Shown piece after piece: positions 7,195 through 17,304 of a stretch of 64,000 nt of DNA. The translations under genes and the position numbers were made by a program. A model generated the notes under the pieces. It had not been told where the DNA came from, searched no databases, and saw nothing but the letters and a program-made list of their open reading frames with translations. Numbering within the stretch: the stretch's first letter is position 1; each line of letters begins with the position of its first letter. The stretch is taken from NCBI GenBank assembly GCA_022566735.1, contig JADFIG010000001.1:248001-312000 (forward strand), read 5' to 3'. Source of the stretch: Pseudomonadota bacterium (GTDB taxonomy: Bacteria; Pseudomonadota; Gammaproteobacteria; Burkholderiales; Burkholderiaceae_C).

Positions 7195-8958
7195 ATGCGC
7201 GGCCTCAGCGTACAGCCCGCCATGGAAGTCACCGTCGCCCCCAACACCTCTGCTGCCGTCGTCTCGCCTGCCACCCAGGTGATCGACGCCACGCCGCCCG
7301 GCTTCACGCAGCGCGTCATGGCCTTGCCCATGCAGCGCAAGCTGATGCTGGCCGGTGGCATTGCCGCCATCTTCGTGATCTTCGCGGCCATGATGCTGTG
7401 GGGCCGCGAGGGGGATTACCGCGTGCTCTACACCAACCTGTCTGACAAGGACGGCGGCGCCATCCTGGCCCAGCTGCAGCAGATGCAGGTGCCCTACAAG
7501 CACGCCGACGGCGGTGCCGCCATCCTGGTGCCGGCCGACAAAGTTCACGATGTGCGCCTGAAGCTCGCTTCGTCCGGCCTGCCCAAGGGCTCGGTGGTGG
7601 GCTTCGAGCTGATGGAAAACCAGAAGTTCGGCACCACCCAGTTCCAGGAACGCCTGAACTTCCAGCGTGGTCTGGAAGGTGAGCTGACCCGCTCCATCCA
7701 GGCCATCGCCAGCGTGCAAAGCGCCCGCGTGCACCTGGCCCTGCCCAACCAGAACGGCTTCTTCCGCGAGCAGCAGAAGGCTTCGGCCTCGGTGGTGCTG
7801 ACGCTCTACCCGGGCCGCACCCTGGACCGCGGCCAGCTCGCCGGCATCGTGCACCTGGTGTCGTCCAGCGTGCCGGAGATGTCGCCCAAGGCCGTCAGCG
7901 TGGTCGACCAGAGCGGCACCCTGCTGTCGGGCCCGCAGGATCCTGGCGCCGACCAGGCCGGCCTGGACGCCCAGCAGCTGCAGTACGTGCGCCAGATCGA
8001 GAGCAACTACACCCAGCGCATCCGCGACATCCTGGAGCCGGTGCTGGGCAAGGACAACCTGCGCGCCCAGGTGACCGCCGAGGTCGATTTCTCGCAGGTC
8101 GAGTCGACCGCCGAAGAGTACCGGCCCAACCAGGGTGCCTCCGCCCCGGCCACGGTGCGCAGCCAGCAGACCAGCGAAAGCACGGGCCAGGGCAATGCCA
8201 CGCCCTCCGGTGTGCCGGGTGCCGCCAGCAACCAGCCGCCCGTGCCCGCCACGGCGCCCGTCAATGGCGCCTCGGCCCCCTTGCAGGCCGCCAATGGCAG
8301 CAGCACCGGCAGCTCGACCAGCCGCCGCGACGCCGTCACCAACTACGAGGTCGACAAGACCGTGCGCGTCGTCCGCAGCGCCACCGGCAACATCCGCCGC
8401 CTGACGGCTGCCGTGGTGCTCAACCACCGCACCGTCACCGACGCCAAGGGCAAGACCACCACCCAGCCCATCCCGCAGGAAGAGCTGGACAAGCTGACCT
8501 CGCTGGTGCGCGAGTCCATCGGTGCCGACGACAAGCGTGGCGATTCCATCAAGGTGCTCAACACGCCCTTCCAGACCCCGAAGGAAGAGGTGGACAGCAC
8601 CCCGATCTGGAAGCAGCCGGAGACGGTGGACCTCATCCGCACGCTGGCCGTGCCCGGCGCCCTGACGCTGGCCGCCCTGATCGTGGTGTTCGGCGCCATC
8701 CGCCCGGCCATCAACGCCGCCAAGCCCCTGCCCGCACCGGAGCCCGAAGCCAGCCGCCTGAGCGCCTCGGTGGACGACGCGCTGGAGTTGCCCGCCATCG
8801 CCGGTGGCCACGGCCCGATCGTGGTCGGCGCCGACGGCCAGGAGCTGCCGGCCCTGGGCGCGCCGGGGCCCGACCCGCGCCTGGAAACCGCACGCAAGCT
8901 GGCCAAGGAAAACCCCACGGCCATGGCCAACGTGGTGCGTGGCTGGATGAACAACTGA
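7195..8958 (+). CDS. fliF: Flagellar MS-ring protein FliF
   Basis: FliF forms the MS ring in the inner membrane, the base on which the motor and export gate assemble. The protein (up to 587 aa) has an N-terminal membrane segment around residues 52-68 and ring-building motifs (YRVLYTNLSDKDGGAI; LPKGSVVGFELM). A long, poorly conserved Ser/Ala/Pro loop lies at residues 320-380, and a second membrane segment sits near residues 485-503. The C-terminus (ENPTAMANVVRGWMNN) is the FliG-binding tail. The ATG at 7195 has a weak GGA upstream; ATG 7222 is an alternative. It is first in a run of 13 rightward flagellar genes. Confidence 0.95.
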   Translation: MRGLSVQPAMEVTVAPNTSAAVVSPATQVIDATPPGFTQRVMALPMQRKLMLAGGIAAIFVIFAAMMLWGREGDYRVLYTNLSDKDGGAILAQLQQMQVPYKHADGGAAILVPADKVHDVRLKLASSGLPKGSVVGFELMENQKFGTTQFQERLNFQRGLEGELTRSIQAIASVQSARVHLALPNQNGFFREQQKASASVVLTLYPGRTLDRGQLAGIVHLVSSSVPEMSPKAVSVVDQSGTLLSGPQDPGADQAGLDAQQLQYVRQIESNYTQRIRDILEPVLGKDNLRAQVTAEVDFSQVESTAEEYRPNQGASAPATVRSQQTSESTGQGNATPSGVPGAASNQPPVPATAPVNGASAPLQAANGSSTGSSTSRRDAVTNYEVDKTVRVVRSATGNIRRLTAAVVLNHRTVTDAKGKTTTQPIPQEELDKLTSLVRESIGADDKRGDSIKVLNTPFQTPKEEVDSTPIWKQPETVDLIRTLAVPGALTLAALIVVFGAIRPAINAAKPLPAPEPEASRLSASVDDALELPAIAGGHGPIVVGADGQELPALGAPGPDPRLETARKLAKENPTAMANVVRGWMNN

Positions 8959-8976
8959 TCCCCGAGGACACGAGAC

Positions 8977-9972
8977 ATGGACGAAAAAGGCCTGGAAGAC
9001 GCCGCCATCCTGCTCATGTCGCTGGGCGAGGAAGAGGCCGCCGAGGTCTTCAAGAACCTCGAGCCCAAGGAAGTGCAGCACCTGGGCGAAACCATCGCCA
9101 AGCTCAAGACGGTGACGCGCGAGCGCATCGACAACGTGCTTGACCGCTTCGCGCAGGAGTCGACCGAACTGGGCGTGCTGGTGGCCGACACCGACGAGTA
9201 CATCAAGGCCGTGCTGCGCAAGGCGCTGGGCGACGACAAGGCCAACCTGCTGATCGACCGCATCATCCAGGGCAGCGACGTCACCGGCATCGAAAGCCTG
9301 AAGTGGATGGACGCCATCTCGGTGGCCGAACTGCTGCGCAACGAGCACCCGCAGATCGTCGCGGCCATCCTGGTCCACCTGGACCCGGACCAGGCCTCGT
9401 CCGTGCTCAAGGCTTTCACGGAGCGCCACCGCAACGAGGTGATGGTGCGCATCGCCACGCTGGACGGCATCCAGCCCTCGGCCCTGAAGGACCTCAACGA
9501 GGTGCTGTCGCGCGTGCTGGCCGGTGGCTCGCAGATCCGCAAGTCCTCGCTGGGCGGCGCCAAGCCGGCCGCGGAGATCATCAACCTGATGGGCTCCAGC
9601 CTGGAGACCTCGATCCTGGACTACATCCGTGAAGCCGACGCCGACCTGGCGCAGAAGATCACGGACAACATGTTCACCTTCGACGACCTGATCAAGCTCG
9701 ACGACAAGGGCTTCCAGTCGCTGCTCAAGGAAGTGCAGACCGAGTCGCTCATCATCTCGCTCAAGGGCGCCTCGCCGGACATCCGCGAGAAGGTGTTCCG
9801 CAACATGTCCAGCCGCGCGGCCGAAACCCTGCGCGAAGACCTGGACGCCCGCGGCCCGGTCAAGCTGTCCGACGTGGAAGCCGAGCAAAAGGAAATGCTC
9901 AAGATCGTGCGCCGCCTGGCCGACGAAGGCCAGATCATGCTGAGCAGCGGAGGCGACGATGAATACGTCTAA
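8977..9972 (+). CDS. fliG: Flagellar motor switch protein FliG
   Basis: FliG is the rotor protein that contacts the stator and sets torque and direction. The 331-aa protein has the N-terminal FliF-binding domain (GLEDAAILLMSLGEEEAAEV), the middle domain with the EHPQ patch (ELLRNEHPQIVAAIL) for FliM binding, and the C-terminal torque domain. The charged torque helix is visible as DDLIKLDDKGFQSLLKEV. It starts 18 nt after the fliF stop and its last codons overlap the start of fliH by 14 nt, which suggests translational coupling. Confidence 0.96.
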   Translation: MDEKGLEDAAILLMSLGEEEAAEVFKNLEPKEVQHLGETIAKLKTVTRERIDNVLDRFAQESTELGVLVADTDEYIKAVLRKALGDDKANLLIDRIIQGSDVTGIESLKWMDAISVAELLRNEHPQIVAAILVHLDPDQASSVLKAFTERHRNEVMVRIATLDGIQPSALKDLNEVLSRVLAGGSQIRKSSLGGAKPAAEIINLMGSSLETSILDYIREADADLAQKITDNMFTFDDLIKLDDKGFQSLLKEVQTESLIISLKGASPDIREKVFRNMSSRAAETLREDLDARGPVKLSDVEAEQKEMLKIVRRLADEGQIMLSSGGDDEYV

Positions 9973-11086
9973 GCCGCCCGGTCGCCCCGGCGTGCCGCCC
10001 GCCGCGAACGGCAACGGCCATGGCAGTGGCAACGGACAGTCGAACCCCTACGCCCGCTTCATCCCGCGCGAGGAGCTGGGCAACTTCGCCGCCTGGTCGC
10101 CCCAGACCCTGGAGAAGAACGCCGCTGACAACAAGCCCGACGTCGGGGTGCGCAAGCCCACCCTGGCCGAGCGCGCCGCGGCGGAGATGCGCCCCAGCAT
10201 GAAGCCGCAGTCGGCCCACCATGCGCCTCAGGCGACGGGCCACGGGAATGGCCAGGCGAACGGCCAGGCGAACGGCCACGCGAAAGCGCCGGTGAATGGC
10301 GCCCTCAACGGCCAGGCCCAGGCCCAGGCCAAGACCGCGCCGCGCCGCCCTGTGGTGGGCGGCATGCCCGGCCAGGCCGAGGCCCAGGAGCGCGAAGCCG
10401 CCCGTGCCGCCGAAGCCGCCGCCGCGCCCGCCGGCCCGCCGGTGGAGGAACTGCTGGCCCAGGCCCGCCAGGAAGGCTACCAGGACGGCTACCGCAATGG
10501 CCTGGCCGCGCTGGAGAGCTACAAGCAGACGCAGGCGGCCCAGATGGCGGCCTACATGAGCGACCAGGTCGGCGCGCTGGCGTCCGACTTCCACCAGCGC
10601 CTGGAGTCGCTGGAGCAGCAGCTCGCCGGTCGCATCGCCGGTGTGGCGCTGGAGCTGGCCCGCCAGGTGGTGCGCACCGAGTTGCGCCAGTCGCCGGAGC
10701 TGGTGGTCGACGTGGCCGAGCAGGCCCTGGGCACGCTGCTGGCCTCGGCCCGCCAGGTCATCGTGCGCCTCAACCCCGAGGACCACGCCCTGGCCCAGGC
10801 CCAGCTGTCGGAGATGCTGGCCGCCCGAGGCGCCCGCCTGGTGCCCGATGCCGGCGTGCTGCGCGGTGGCTGCGTCGTCGAGTCCGACATCGCCGTGGTG
10901 GACGCCACGGTCGAGGCCCGCTGGGCCCGCGCCGCTGCGTCCCTGGGCTACGAAGCCCCGTGGCACGGTGGCCGCGAAGCCCACAGCCTGGCCGACGCCC
11001 ACCCGCTGGTCAGCGAAGAAGACCTGGACGATGCCGCTGACGTCCTGCCGATGAACGATCCCGCCCGCACGGAGGACCGCGCATGA
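9959..11086 (+). CDS. fliH: Flagellar assembly protein FliH
   Basis: FliH is the negative regulator and stator-like partner of the FliI export ATPase. The 375-aa protein is longer than the enterobacterial form because of a low-complexity N-terminal 160 residues. That region includes a short tandem repeat of N-G-Q-A units (near 10245-10290) and Ala/Gln-rich stretches. The conserved part begins near [19 protein letters not shown], a GxxxG-type helix, and ends in the V/A-type ATPase E-subunit-like domain. It overlaps fliG by 14 nt and fliI by 4 nt (ATGA). Confidence 0.92.
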   Translation: MNTSKPPGRPGVPPAANGNGHGSGNGQSNPYARFIPREELGNFAAWSPQTLEKNAADNKPDVGVRKPTLAERAAAEMRPSMKPQSAHHAPQATGHGNGQANGQANGHAKAPVNGALNGQAQAQAKTAPRRPVVGGMPGQAEAQEREAARAAEAAAAPAGPPVEELLAQARQEGYQDGYRNGLAALESYKQTQAAQMAAYMSDQVGALASDFHQRLESLEQQLAGRIAGVALELARQVVRTELRQSPELVVDVAEQALGTLLASARQVIVRLNPEDHALAQAQLSEMLAARGARLVPDAGVLRGGCVVESDIAVVDATVEARWARAAASLGYEAPWHGGREAHSLADAHPLVSEEDLDDAADVLPMNDPARTEDRA

Positions 11087-12513
11087 ACATGCCCATCCGA
11101 GCTCACCACGATGTGGCCATGGGCCGCTGGAGCCGTTTCCTGGACGACCTGGACGCCTGTGCGGCCACCCGCCTGCCCTTCGAGAACCAGGGCAAGCTGG
11201 TGCGCGTGGCCGGCCTGGTGCTGGAAGCCACCGGCCTGCGCCTGCCCGTGGGCGCCGTCTGCGAGATCCACTCCGAAACCCGCCTGGAGTCCACCCCCGT
11301 GCTGGCCGAGGTGGTCGGCTTTGCCGGCGACCGCGCCTACCTGATGCCCACCGCCGAAGTGCATGGCCTGGCCAGCGGCGCCCGCGTCATCCCCTGCCAG
11401 ATCCCCATCAACACGCCGGTGCTGGGCCGCCCCAACCACCCCTGGCGCCGCAGCGAAGACCGCACCCGCCACCTGCCGGTGGGCGCCGGCCTGCTGGGCC
11501 GCGTCGTCGATGCCCAGGGCGTGCCGCTGGACCGCAAGGGCCCGTTGCAGCACACCCGCAGCGAGCCGCTGGCCCGCCGCGCCATCAACGCCATGGAGCG
11601 CGACCCGGTGCGCCTGCCGCTGGACACCGGCGTGCGCGCCATCAACTCGATGCTGACCGTGGGCCGCGGCCAGCGCATCGGCCTGTTCGCGGGCTCCGGC
11701 GTGGGCAAATCGGTGCTGCTGGGCATGATGGCCCGCTACACCCAGGCCGACGTCATTGTCGTGGGCCTGATCGGCGAGCGGGGCCGCGAAGTCAAGGAAT
11801 TCATCGAAGACATCCTGGGCGAAGAGGGCCTGGCCCGCTCGGTGGTCGTGGCCGCGCCCGCCGACGCGCCGCCGCTGACCCGCATGCAGGGCGCCGCCTA
11901 CGCCACGGCCGTGGCCGAGCACTTCCGCGACCAGGGCCTGCACGTGCTGCTGCTGATGGATTCGCTGACCCGCTACGCCATGGCCCAGCGCGAAATCGCC
12001 CTGGCCATCGGCGAGCCGCCCGCCACCAAGGGCTACCCGCCTTCGTGCTTCGCCAAGCTGCCCCAGCTGGTCGAGCGCAGCGGCAACGGGCTGAACGGCC
12101 ATGGCTCCATCACGGCGTTCTACACCGTGCTGTCCGAGGGCGACGACCAGCAAGACCCCATCGCCGACGCGGCCCGCGCCATCCTGGACGGCCACATCGT
12201 GCTGTCGCGTGAACTGGCCGAATCCGGCCATTTCCCGGCAATAGACATCGAACGCAGTGCTTCTCGGGTGATGCACAACGTCGCAGACGGGCAACATATC
12301 GAGGACGCGCGACGCTTCCGTCAGCTGTGGTCCAAGTACAGCAAGGCGCGCGACCTGATCCAGCTGGGCGCCTATGTGCCCGGGGGCGACCCCGACCTGG
12401 ACCAGGCCGTGCAGGCCCACCCGGCCATGGTGCAGATGCTCCAGCAGGGCATGCACACCCAGGCCACGCTGGCGGACTCGGTGAACGAGATGCACCAGAT
12501 CGTCGCGCACTGA
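11083..12513 (+). CDS. fliI: Flagellum-specific ATPase FliI
   Basis: FliI is the hexameric ATPase that promotes entry of flagellar substrates into the type III export gate. The 476-aa protein resembles F1 beta subunits. The P-loop GSGVGKS lies at residues 204-210 and the Walker B region is [19 protein letters not shown]. The catalytic GERGREV loop ([12 protein letters not shown]) and [15 protein letters not shown] are also present. It overlaps fliH by an ATGA, so the two proteins that form a complex are translationally coupled. Confidence 0.96.
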   Translation: MNMPIRAHHDVAMGRWSRFLDDLDACAATRLPFENQGKLVRVAGLVLEATGLRLPVGAVCEIHSETRLESTPVLAEVVGFAGDRAYLMPTAEVHGLASGARVIPCQIPINTPVLGRPNHPWRRSEDRTRHLPVGAGLLGRVVDAQGVPLDRKGPLQHTRSEPLARRAINAMERDPVRLPLDTGVRAINSMLTVGRGQRIGLFAGSGVGKSVLLGMMARYTQADVIVVGLIGERGREVKEFIEDILGEEGLARSVVVAAPADAPPLTRMQGAAYATAVAEHFRDQGLHVLLLMDSLTRYAMAQREIALAIGEPPATKGYPPSCFAKLPQLVERSGNGLNGHGSITAFYTVLSEGDDQQDPIADAARAILDGHIVLSRELAESGHFPAIDIERSASRVMHNVADGQHIEDARRFRQLWSKYSKARDLIQLGAYVPGGDPDLDQAVQAHPAMVQMLQQGMHTQATLADSVNEMHQIVAH

Positions 12514-12549
12514 CGTCATTGAGCCCGCCGAGGGCAGGAGGCCAGGTTG

Positions 12550-13032
12550 ATGAGCGGTATCCAGTCCCTGTTGCTGGTGTTGGAAGCGGCAGAGAAGGAA
12601 CGTGACGATGCGGTGTCCGCCATGGAAGCGGCCCGCCAGGCGCACCAGGCCGCCCGCCAGCAGTCGCAATCCCTGACCGATTGGCGCTCCGAGTACCAGC
12701 GCCGCTGGCAGTCGCAGTTCCAGCAGTCCGGCGGCATGGAAATCGTGCGCTGCTACCAGGATTTCACCGTCCGCCTGGGCGAGGCCGTGTCCGAGCAGGA
12801 CCGCCGCGTCGACCTGGCCGAGCAGCAACTGGCGCGCTGCCGAGCCCAGCTCATCGAGCGCGAACGCCGGGTGGCGGCGGTGTCGCAGCTGATCGAACGG
12901 CGCCAGGCGGAGTTGCAGCACAAGCGCAACCGCCAGGAGCAGAAAGCCACCGACGAACAGGCCGCGCGCGCCGTGCGCATGGCCTCCTCCCAGGGCATGG
13001 CGGCCAGCGGCATGGCCACCGGCACGCTCTGA
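12550..13032 (+). CDS. fliJ: Flagellar export protein FliJ
   Basis: FliJ is the small coiled-coil stalk protein that links the FliI ATPase ring to FlhA. The 160-aa product is almost entirely helical and charged, with heptad-like repeats and the family pattern near the N-terminus (LLLVLEAAEKERDDA) and through RLGEAVSEQDRRVDLAEQQL. A TTG codon directly precedes the ATG. I prefer ATG 12550, although AGGAG lies about 10 nt upstream and would suit the TTG slightly better. It sits 36 bp after fliI in canonical order. Confidence 0.88.
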   Translation: MSGIQSLLLVLEAAEKERDDAVSAMEAARQAHQAARQQSQSLTDWRSEYQRRWQSQFQQSGGMEIVRCYQDFTVRLGEAVSEQDRRVDLAEQQLARCRAQLIERERRVAAVSQLIERRQAELQHKRNRQEQKATDEQAARAVRMASSQGMAASGMATGTL

Positions 13033-13079
13033 CGCCACCCAGACAACCCCGCCGCAGATTGCCATCGAGGTCCTCCACC

Positions 13080-14597
13080 ATGAGCAACGCCATCAAGTCC
13101 TCCCCCATCCCTGCGATCGCCTCCCAGGGCTCGGCGACGGCCCAGCCCGCCGACTGGCTCGCACGGCAGGGCGCCGACCGCGGCGCGGAAGGCCAGGGCG
13201 GCAGCTTCGCCCGCTGGATGGCGCAGCACAGCCCGCAGGCCATGCCCGCGGCGGCACAAGCCCAGCGCACGCCCACCGCGCAGGCGGCGGCCACCCAGGC
13301 CCATGCCGCGCGCCCGGCCACGCCCCAGGCGGCCAGCCGCAGCGGCTCCGGCTGGAACGCCACCCAACAGAAACTGGCTGCTGCGCGCAACCAGTCGGCC
13401 ACCTCGGCCCATGTCCAGGCCCAGGCCGCAGGGCAGGGCGCCGCCGCCCGCCAGGCCACCGCCAGCCAGGCCCAGGCCAAGGCAGACGCGGCCAAGGCCG
13501 ATGCGGCCAAATCCACGCAGGCAGCTTCTGGCGCCAAGGGCACGCAGCAGGCGCAGGGCAAGCCTGCCGAGGTCGAGGACGAAGGCCAGACCACCGAGGC
13601 CACCCAGGACGCGCAGGCCAGCGACCGCACCACCACCGCCCAGGGCGAAGCTGCGGTGGCGGCCCAGGAAGCCGCCCCCCAGGCGAACGCCGCCGCCCAT
13701 GACCCGGCCGGGATGATGGCCTGGCTGGCCCACCTGACCCAGTCGGGCGCGGCCGCGCCAACCGAAGCCGGCAGCGCGCTGGCGGGCGGCGAGGCCGGCG
13801 AGAGCGCCGAGGCCGAAGGCCGTGGCCTCAAGCTCGGCCTGGGGCAGGGCGACGACGGCCGCGGTCGCGGGCACGGTCTGGGCCTGGGTCTGGGCTGGCG
13901 CCTGCACGAACAAGGCCTGGAAGGCGGCATCGGCAAGGCGCTCGGTGGTGCCAGGGGCGATGCCGCCCTGCAGGTCGACGCCCTGCTGGGCAAGGGCAGC
14001 GATGCCCAGGCCCTCCTGGGCGCCGACAAGGGCCTGGGCCAGGATGTGGCCGCCCTGATGGCCGGCGACGGCAGCCGTGCCGCCAGCTTCGGCCAGACCC
14101 TGGCCGAGGTGAAGCAGGCCCTGCCGCACGCGCAGGCCAGCCTGCCCACCCCGCTGGACGCCCCCGAGTTCTCCCAGAAGCTGGCCGACCAGGTCAGCCT
14201 GTGGGTGGGCCAGGCCCGCAACGACGGCCCCATGACCGCCGAGCTGCACCTCAACCCGGCCGAGATGGGCCCCATCAACGTGAAGATTTCACTGGACGGC
14301 CAGGCCGCCCACGTGGACTTCGCCGCGGCTGCGCTAGAAACGCGTCAGGCCATCGAAGCCAGCCTGTCGATGCTGTCGTCCGCCCTCAACGACGTGGGCC
14401 TGAGCCTCAGCGGCGGCGGCGTGTTCTCGCAGACATCCCAGCAGCAGGCCGGCCAGGGTTCTGGCGCTGCCGCCGGGCAGAGCGCCGGCATCCGCAACGC
14501 CACGGGCCAGGACGACGGCGAGGCCGAACCGCTGGGCATGCGCCAGGTGAGCGCCCCCCGCACGGGCCGCCTCGGCGGGCTCGACCTGTACGCCTGA
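13080..14597 (+). CDS. fliK: Flagellar hook-length control protein FliK
   Basis: FliK measures hook length and switches export specificity. The 505-aa product has a very long Ala/Gln-rich, low-complexity N-terminal and middle region, normal for this ruler. The conserved C-terminal substrate-switch domain is visible around TAELHLNPAEMGPINVKI, then HVDFAAAALETRQAIE, followed by a Gln-rich tail. The open frame extends upstream, but ATG 13080 is the first start after fliJ with a plausible GAGG site. It begins 47 bp after fliJ. A 126-bp gap then separates it from fliL and may hold a second promoter. Confidence 0.9.
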   Translation: MSNAIKSSPIPAIASQGSATAQPADWLARQGADRGAEGQGGSFARWMAQHSPQAMPAAAQAQRTPTAQAAATQAHAARPATPQAASRSGSGWNATQQKLAAARNQSATSAHVQAQAAGQGAAARQATASQAQAKADAAKADAAKSTQAASGAKGTQQAQGKPAEVEDEGQTTEATQDAQASDRTTTAQGEAAVAAQEAAPQANAAAHDPAGMMAWLAHLTQSGAAAPTEAGSALAGGEAGESAEAEGRGLKLGLGQGDDGRGRGHGLGLGLGWRLHEQGLEGGIGKALGGARGDAALQVDALLGKGSDAQALLGADKGLGQDVAALMAGDGSRAASFGQTLAEVKQALPHAQASLPTPLDAPEFSQKLADQVSLWVGQARNDGPMTAELHLNPAEMGPINVKISLDGQAAHVDFAAAALETRQAIEASLSMLSSALNDVGLSLSGGGVFSQTSQQQAGQGSGAAAGQSAGIRNATGQDDGEAEPLGMRQVSAPRTGRLGGLDLYA

Positions 14598-14723
14598 GCG
14601 GCTTCTGCAGAGGGGGCGTGTGGAAATCACGCGCCTTTCCCCTCGCTTATCCGTCCATTGCCGCGGCGCTGACTTCGAATAATCCACACATGCCCTTCGT
14701 GGCATGACCGCAGGAGAAAACGC

Positions 14724-15362
14724 ATGTCAGCAGCCCCCGCTGCCACGCCGGCAGAAGGCGACGCCCCCAAGAAGGGCAAGAAGAAACTCATCATCATCGG
14801 CGCCGTCGTGGCCCTGCTGCTGGTGGGGGGTGGCGGTGCCTTCTTCATGATGAAGAAGAACGCCGATGCCGAAGCCGCCGCCGCCGAAGGCGACGAAGAG
14901 GGCGACCACGCCCCGGCCAAGCAGGCCAAGAAGCCCGAGCACGGCAAGGACGACCACAAGGGCCCGCCCACCTTCGTGCCGCTGGACCCCTTCATCGTCA
15001 ACCTCGCAGACAAGGACTCGGAGCGCTTCGCCCAGGTCGGCGTGAGCCTGCAGGTCGATGACGCCAAGGTCGGCGAGGAGATGAAGGCCTACATGCCTGC
15101 CATCCGCAACGCCGTGCTGATGATCCTGTCGCACAAGACCTCGGAAGAGATGCTTTCTGCCGAAGGCAAGCACAAGCTGGCCGAAGAGATCCGCCGCGAC
15201 GCCGCCCGCGCCATGGGCTACGAGATCGAGGACCCGGAGGACGAAGAAGCCGCGGCCAAGGCCGAGGAAGACGCACCCAAGAAGAAAAAGAAGAAAAAGA
15301 AGAAGGTCGAGTCCTACAACCCGATCGTGCACGTGCACTACTCGAATTTCATCATCCAGTGA
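14724..15362 (+). CDS. fliL: Flagellar basal body-associated protein FliL
   Basis: FliL is an inner-membrane protein around the stator units that supports torque at high load. The 212-aa protein has a lysine-rich cytoplasmic start, one membrane helix (IIIGAVVALLLVGGGGAFF) and a periplasmic stomatin-like domain (TFVPLDPFIVNLAD; RFAQVGVSLQV). An unusual charged insert of ten consecutive lysines lies near residues 188-197, just before the conserved end. An AGGAG site lies 7 nt upstream. The region before it contains AATAAT at 14678-14683, a possible but unsupported -10 for a separate fliL-fliR transcript. Confidence 0.9.
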   Translation: MSAAPAATPAEGDAPKKGKKKLIIIGAVVALLLVGGGGAFFMMKKNADAEAAAAEGDEEGDHAPAKQAKKPEHGKDDHKGPPTFVPLDPFIVNLADKDSERFAQVGVSLQVDDAKVGEEMKAYMPAIRNAVLMILSHKTSEEMLSAEGKHKLAEEIRRDAARAMGYEIEDPEDEEAAAKAEEDAPKKKKKKKKKVESYNPIVHVHYSNFIIQ

Positions 15363-15409
15363 GCCCGGTCGCCTGTCGCCAGCCTGCCGTTTGAGAAGTC
15401 GTCCCCACC

Positions 15410-16411
15410 ATGAACCAGCAGATCCTCTCCCAAGACGAAGTTGATGCACTCTTGCAGGGCATCACGGGTGAAAGCCAGAAGCTGGAACAGGAAGACGTTC
15501 CCAAGGAAGGCATCCGTGACTACAACCTGGCGCAGCAAGAGCGCATCGTGCGTGGGCGCATGCCCACGATGGAAATCATCAACGAGCGCTTTGCCCGCAA
15601 CATCCGCATCGGGCTGTTCAACTTCATCCGCAAATCGCCGGAAGTCTCGGTCGGCGGCATCAAGGTGCAGAAGTACAGCGCCTTCCTGCGCGAGATCGTG
15701 GTGCCCACCAACTTCAACATCATGGCCGTGCGCCCGCTGCGCGGCTCGGGCCTGATCGTCTGCGAACCCACCCTGGTGTTCGCCGTGATCGATGCGCTCT
15801 TCGGCGGCGCCGGCAAGTTCCACACCCGCATCGAAGGCCGTGACTTCTCGGCCACCGAGCAGCGCATCATCCGCCGCCTGGTCGAGGTCATCACCGAGGA
15901 ATACAAGAAGTCCTGGCAGGGCATCTACCCGGTCGAGCTGGACTACCAGCGCTCCGAGATGCAACCCCAGTTCGCCACCGTGGCCACGCCCAGCGAGATC
16001 GTGGTGTGCTGCTCCTTCACGCTGGAAATCGGCGACACCAGCGGCACCATCCACATCTGCATCCCCTACGCCACGCTGGAGCCCATCCGCGACATCCTGT
16101 TCAGCTCCATCCAGGGCGATTCGGCCGAGCCCGACCGCCGCTGGGTCAAGTTGCTGACGCAGCAGATCCAGTCCGCCGAAGTGGAGCTGGTGGCCGAGCT
16201 GGGCCATGCCCCCGCCACCGTGGAGCAGCTGCTGGCGCTCAAGCCCGGCGACTTCATCGAGCTGGACCTGGAGAAGATCATCCAGGCCAAGGTCGATGGC
16301 GTGCCCGTCTTCGACTGCTATTACGGCACCTCCGACAACAAATACGCGCTTCGCGTCGAGAAGCTTCTGACCACCGGCCAGTCCAGCTGGCTTGGAGACC
16401 AACATGTCTGA
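15410..16411 (+). CDS. fliM: Flagellar motor switch protein FliM
   Basis: FliM is the central C-ring subunit that receives phospho-CheY. The 333-aa protein carries the N-terminal CheY-binding peptide (LSQDEVDALLQGI, residues 5-17) and the CheC-like middle domain (RGSGLIVCEPTLVFAVID; LFGGAGKFHTRIEGRDF). The C-terminal SpoA domain interleaves with FliN (LLALKPGDFIELDLEKI). Its stop codon overlaps the fliN start within ATGTCTGA, as expected for two proteins made in fixed ratio. Confidence 0.96.
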   Translation: MNQQILSQDEVDALLQGITGESQKLEQEDVPKEGIRDYNLAQQERIVRGRMPTMEIINERFARNIRIGLFNFIRKSPEVSVGGIKVQKYSAFLREIVVPTNFNIMAVRPLRGSGLIVCEPTLVFAVIDALFGGAGKFHTRIEGRDFSATEQRIIRRLVEVITEEYKKSWQGIYPVELDYQRSEMQPQFATVATPSEIVVCCSFTLEIGDTSGTIHICIPYATLEPIRDILFSSIQGDSAEPDRRWVKLLTQQIQSAEVELVAELGHAPATVEQLLALKPGDFIELDLEKIIQAKVDGVPVFDCYYGTSDNKYALRVEKLLTTGQSSWLGDQHV

Positions 16412-16910
16412 ATCCGCAGCAGAGTTCCCGCCCGCCAGCGGCGACGCCGAACAGGACGCCATGGCCGCCGAATGGGAGGCCGCGCTGGCCCAGCAGGCCA
16501 ACACGGGCGCTTCCGCCGATGCCATGTTCGATGGCGCTGCCTCGGGTTCCGCCGGCACCGCCAGCGAGCTGGCCAGCGCCCAGCAGATGACGCCGGCGGC
16601 CTTCGCCAACTTCGGCTCCTCGGCCCCGACCTCCGGCGCGGGCAACGACATCAACATGATCCTGGACATCCCCGTGCAGCTCACGGTGGAGCTGGGCCGC
16701 ACGCGCATCCCCATCAAGAACATCCTGCAGCTCGCGCAGGGCTCGGTGGTGGAGCTCGACGCGCTGGCCGGCGAGCCCATGGACGTGCTGGTCAACGGCT
16801 TCCTGATCGCCCAGGGCGAGGTGGTGGTGGTCAACGACAAGTTCGGCATCCGCCTGACCGACATCGTCACCCCGTCCGAACGCATGCGGCGCCTCAGCCG
16901 CGGGAGCTGA
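16404..16910 (+). CDS. fliN: Flagellar motor switch protein FliN
   Basis: FliN completes the C-ring and binds FliH near the export gate. The 168-aa protein has a variable Ala/Ser-rich N-terminal 75 residues and the conserved SpoA domain (MILDIPVQLTVELGRTRI; GSVVELDALAGEPMDVLV; KFGIRLTDIV). The ATG at 16404 was chosen because GGAG stands 6 nt upstream inside fliM and gives an 8-nt overlap. An in-frame TTG four codons earlier is less likely. fliO starts 1 nt after its stop. Confidence 0.95.
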   Translation: MSESAAEFPPASGDAEQDAMAAEWEAALAQQANTGASADAMFDGAASGSAGTASELASAQQMTPAAFANFGSSAPTSGAGNDINMILDIPVQLTVELGRTRIPIKNILQLAQGSVVELDALAGEPMDVLVNGFLIAQGEVVVVNDKFGIRLTDIVTPSERMRRLSRGS

Positions 16911-16911
16911 C

Positions 16912-17304
16912 ATGGCAGCCAGTGGCATGTCCGTCGTGTGGTTCGTGCTCATCGTGGCACTGATCCCGCTGAGCCTGTGGGTGCTCAAGCGCTCGGGTCT
17001 GGCCACCGGCGCCGTGGCCGGTGCCAGGGCGCAGGCCCTCATCAAGCCCGTCGGCCAGTACAACCTCGGCCCCGGCCAACGCCTGGTGACCGTGGAAGTG
17101 GGGCAGGGCGAAGACCGCACCTGGCTGGTGCTGGGCGTGACCGGCCAGCACATCCAGACCCTGCACACCCTGCCGCCCCAGGCCCCCGTCGAAGCCGCCA
17201 CCCCGGCGGTGCACCCCGGCTTTGCGGCCCTGCTCAAGCGGGCTGGCATGGGCGTGGACAAGGGTGGCGACAAGGGCAACGACCAGTCCTCCGGAGCCCA
17301 ATGA
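16912..17304 (+). CDS. fliO: Flagellar biosynthetic protein FliO
   Basis: FliO is a small membrane protein that helps assemble the FliP pore ring. The 130-aa protein has one N-terminal membrane helix ([18 protein letters not shown]), then the compact cytoplasmic domain typical of FliO ([20 protein letters not shown] and [19 protein letters not shown]). Sequence conservation in this family is low, but length, topology and position between fliN and fliP are decisive. It starts 1 nt after fliN and its stop overlaps the fliP start as ATGA. Confidence 0.9.
   Translation: MAASGMSVVWFVLIVALIPLSLWVLKRSGLATGAVAGARAQALIKPVGQYNLGPGQRLVTVEVGQGEDRTWLVLGVTGQHIQTLHTLPPQAPVEAATPAVHPGFAALLKRAGMGVDKGGDKGNDQSSGAQ

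Noticed and set aside
7024-10032. Long minus-strand open frame of about 1000 codons opposite fliF-fliG
   Set aside because: Antisense shadow of well-conserved flagellar genes; Gly/His/Leu-rich composition typical of reversed high-GC codons.
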